In this document: positions 62,465 through 64,000 of the stretch, in pieces | How positions within the stretch are numbered: position 1 is the stretch's first letter | Layout: every line of letters begins with the position of its first letter | Assembly: GCA_028288025.1 (NCBI GenBank) | Contig: JAQBOM010000004.1 | Location: 1 to 64,000 of the forward strand | Direction: 5' to 3' | Length of the DNA stretch: 64,000 nt | Source of the DNA: Mucilaginibacter sp. | GTDB lineage: Bacteria; Bacteroidota; Bacteroidia; Sphingobacteriales; Sphingobacteriaceae | The notes under the pieces: model-generated | Told to the model about the DNA's origin: nothing | The model's input: the letters and a program-made list of their open reading frames with translations, nothing else | Database searches by the model: none | Translations under genes and position numbers: made by a program

Positions 62465-62493
62465 TTGTTAAATGATAATTAAGTTACTTTTGC
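62465..62493 (+). promoter_or_regulatory. Promoter of the structured leader/ECF sigma transcript
   Basis: TTTG (-33 element, 62465-62468), a 17-base gap, then TACTTTTG (62486-62493) matches the Bacteroidota promoter TTTG-N17-23-TAnnTTTG well. Transcription should begin near 62500, leaving a leader of about 230 bases before the sigma gene. Confidence 0.7.
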
Positions 62494-62499
62494 AGTTCA

Positions 62500-62733
62500 G
62501 TATATAACATAAGGACTGCTAACGAGCCTCGCTGCGAAATCTGGTAAATTAACCCGCGACGGTAAGTGTTGTTCCGTTCCCTATATCAATAGGGCCGGAG
62601 CTCACTTATGTCATGTGGGTAGCCTCGAAAGAGGTAGGCTTTACCAGAGCCACGCAACATGACAGGTGGGTTCCGGCCGTATTTTACTTCCGGTCCGGCA
62701 GTCAGAGGCTTCCATTTTTTAAAATGTTAGCTG
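62500..62733 (+). ncRNA. Structured 5' leader RNA, riboswitch-like
   Basis: Several perfect pairings lie in the leader. TCTGGTAAA (62540-62548) pairs with TTTACCAGA (62640-62648). TAAGTG (62563-62568) pairs with CACTTA (62603-62608). CCCTAT/ATAGGG (62579-62584/62589-62594) has outer TCCG/CGGA. CCTC-GAAA-GAGG (62623-62634) has a GNRA-type loop. TGTCATGT (62609-62616) pairs with ACATGACA (62657-62664). The first and last of these cross, so a pseudoknot is predicted. GGCCGGA (62593-62599) can instead pair with TCCGGCC (62672-62678), giving an alternative fold. A CCCGCGACGGTAAGTG segment faintly recalls the cobalamin riboswitch core (CCCGCAACTGTAA), but other consensus parts are missing, so no ligand class is assigned. 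Confidence 0.6.
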
Positions 62734-63282
62734 ATGGCCGATTACAAAACCCTTTCCGACAATGAACTCATCCAACTTTTAAAAGAGTCGGACCACACCG
62801 CTTACGACGAAATTTTCAAGCGTTACTTCTACCTCATATTCACCCATGCCTTTAAAAAGCTCCGGGACGAAGAGCAGGCGAAAGACATTGTCCAGGATGT
62901 GTTTGCCTCCCTTTGGTTTAAAAGGGAACAATACTTGCCTGCATCCAATCTTGCCGGTTACCTGTATACCGCAGTCAGGAACAAAATCTTTGATCTGTTC
63001 GCGCATCAGCAGGTAGAAGGAAAATACATCGACTCACTCAAAGACTATTTGAGTACGCACCACAGTGCTTCAACAGATAGCCTCGTCAGGGAGAATCAGC
63101 TAAAAGCTTACATCGAAAAGGAGATACAGGCGCTACCGCCAAAAATGAAGCGAATATTTGAAATGAGCAGGAAGGAAAATCTTTCGCACCGGGAAATTGC
63201 CGAAAAGCTCAGGGTTTCAGAAAACAATGTCTCCAAACAGGTAAATAATGCACTCCGGGTACTGAGGACGAAGCTGGGGTAA
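62734..63282 (+). CDS. RNA polymerase ECF sigma factor
   Basis: 182 residues. Region 2: YDEIFKRYFYLIFTHAFKKL, then DEEQAKDIVQDVFASLW. Region 4: QALPPKMKRIFEMSRKENLS, then HREIAEKLRVSENNVSKQVN, then ALRVLRTKLG. It is of the Bacteroidota FecI/RpoE-like type that usually sits before a FecR anti-sigma and TonB receptors. Neither is seen downstream here. It begins just after a long structured leader, which is unusual for this family. Confidence 0.88.
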   Translation: MADYKTLSDNELIQLLKESDHTAYDEIFKRYFYLIFTHAFKKLRDEEQAKDIVQDVFASLWFKREQYLPASNLAGYLYTAVRNKIFDLFAHQQVEGKYIDSLKDYLSTHHSASTDSLVRENQLKAYIEKEIQALPPKMKRIFEMSRKENLSHREIAEKLRVSENNVSKQVNNALRVLRTKLG

Positions 63283-63690
63283 TTATATTTTTTTGTTCAA
63301 TTCTCTTATGACCGTGTTATTCCAATCGTTTTTGGCTGCTGAGCCTCGATTTAACGGATCATTGTTAATACTTCCCTTGTGTTTTCTTCTTTTTTTGAGA
63401 TGAGCACGCCGAGAGAGAGGAAGATAATCTGTAGCCAAAATATTGCAATGTAAAGTAATAGTTATGAGTTATTTATACAATCTGCGCCAGAACACGGGCT
63501 GATTAAGATATAAAATGCAATACATTATAATAAACTTGCAAATCCGTTGCATATTAGTATTGTATAGCCACGGTTGTCTTGTTCCTGGTTATCAATTTAT
63601 TGCCATGCAAATTTTTTACTGGAATTGTCCGCAGGATCTCAGCCAGCCTTGGGCACAACAGCTATATATTGAAGATAATCGGATTGCGTT
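63283..63690. other. Region downstream of the sigma factor, no clear gene
   Basis: No convincing gene or terminator. A plus-strand frame (63515-63763) and a short minus-strand frame ending at about 63291 (GSINNDPLNRGSAAKNDWNN) have some coding character but no proper start. Neither the FecR nor the TonB-receptor gene that normally follows an ECF sigma factor is present. Confidence 0.4.
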
Positions 63691-63981
63691 TTATGGTTCA
63701 ATAATCAAATGGAGCAATTCGGGGTTAAAAAATGTCGCGTACAATGACATCGACGAATTGTGAGAACTTAACAGCATCGTGCTTAAGGCTAAGAGATAGC
63801 ATTCGGAAAGCGCATCTTTAGCATGCAGATATGGCGTTGTGTTTGAAAAATGAAGTCCCTTTTTATCTTCCGCATAACTGCCTGAGTAATCTCCTTCAAT
63901 GGGGTACAAAATCAATTTTTCTTTGTATCTGTCAGCCATCGAATCTCTCAATCTTAATTCATCGCTTACAAAAAAAATCAT
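63691..63981 (-). CDS. Possible hypothetical protein at the window edge
   Basis: 96 codons from an ATG at 63981. The frame stays open to the window end, so the gene may be longer. Protein-like segments include DELRLRDSMADRYKEKLILY, EGDYSGSYAEDKKGLHFSNT and KDALSECYLLALSTMLLSS. It is not recognised. A competing plus-strand frame overlaps it by about 70 bases; the minus-strand one looks better. Confidence 0.4.
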   Translation of the reverse strand: MIFFVSDELRLRDSMADRYKEKLILYPIEGDYSGSYAEDKKGLHFSNTTPYLHAKDALSECYLLALSTMLLSSHNSSMSLYATFFNPELLHLIIEP

Positions 63982-64000
63982 GTCGCAAATATTATTATTA

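Noticed and set aside
62540..62680. Direct assignment of the leader as a cobalamin riboswitch
   Set aside because: Only one segment resembles the core; the GGTG-type and B12-box parts are not convincing, so the class is left open.
63515..63763. 82-codon plus-strand frame after the sigma factor
   Set aside because: Competes with a better minus-strand frame, with weak start and composition.
1..64000. CRISPR array
   Set aside because: No regularly spaced direct repeats with unique spacers were seen in the non-coding stretches.

Overview
The window looks like a chromosome segment from a Bacteroidota bacterium, most likely family Sphingobacteriaceae (Mucilaginibacter or Pedobacter type). The reasons are a conjugation operon of the Bacteroidetes TraE-F-G-J-K-M type, an RteC protein, two-component propeller-type sensors, a class I lanthipeptide locus with a dehydratase of the kind found in this phylum, and -7 promoter boxes of the TAnnTTTG type. 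No integrase, relaxase, coupling protein, rRNA or tRNA was found. Taxonomy is an inference from gene content only.

Layout. 0-7.3 kb: the 3' end of an RHS/YD-repeat gene with a small membrane protein behind it, then (minus strand) a tight seven-gene operon for a partial type II secretion-like machine (FN3 lipoprotein, GspC-like protein, MORN protein, three pilin-like proteins, GspF). 7.3-11.4 kb: ordinary genes, including an outer-membrane phospholipase A and a secreted DNA/RNA non-specific endonuclease. 11.4-43.9 kb: a conjugative element. It has an excisionase-like HTH gene, an RteC gene with a frameshifted neighbour, and the tra operon (31.7-41.5 kb). Two cargo loci sit inside it: a class I lanthipeptide locus (dehydratase, LytTR two-component system, Thr-rich 56-aa precursor) at 13.8-18.9 kb, and a locus with two clan CD cysteine proteases (a caspase-like and a clostripain-like one), a membrane protein, two secreted proteins and a propeller sensor/LuxR regulator pair at 21.3-31.1 kb. 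A zeta-type toxin pair and a DUF6934-like gene close it on the right.

44.2-59.5 kb is a dense defence island. A five-gene plus-strand operon resembles sspB-sspC-sspD (single-strand DNA phosphorothioation) followed by a membrane protein and a nucleoside 2-deoxyribosyltransferase-like protein. Facing it is a minus-strand operon of a DEAD/DEAH helicase, a GHKL ATPase and a phospholipase D-type nuclease, which could be the restriction half (sspFGH-like). Then come a GIY-YIG nuclease overlapping a DndB-like DGQHR gene, and a large PD-(D/E)xK-NACHT-type NTPase. The cysteine desulfurase (SspA) and SspE are not in the window.

59.5-64 kb: a broken HTH gene, two copies of a roughly 66-99 bp intergenic repeat flanking two orphan genes, an XRE regulator, and a long, strongly structured and probably pseudoknotted RNA leader behind a good promoter, feeding an ECF sigma factor gene.

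Relics are frequent: a DUF3945 fragment at 43.8 kb, an ECF sigma-factor fragment at 31.4 kb, two broken HTH/RteC-neighbour genes and a coding-like fragment at 11.4 kb. Together they point to repeated insertion and decay at this site.
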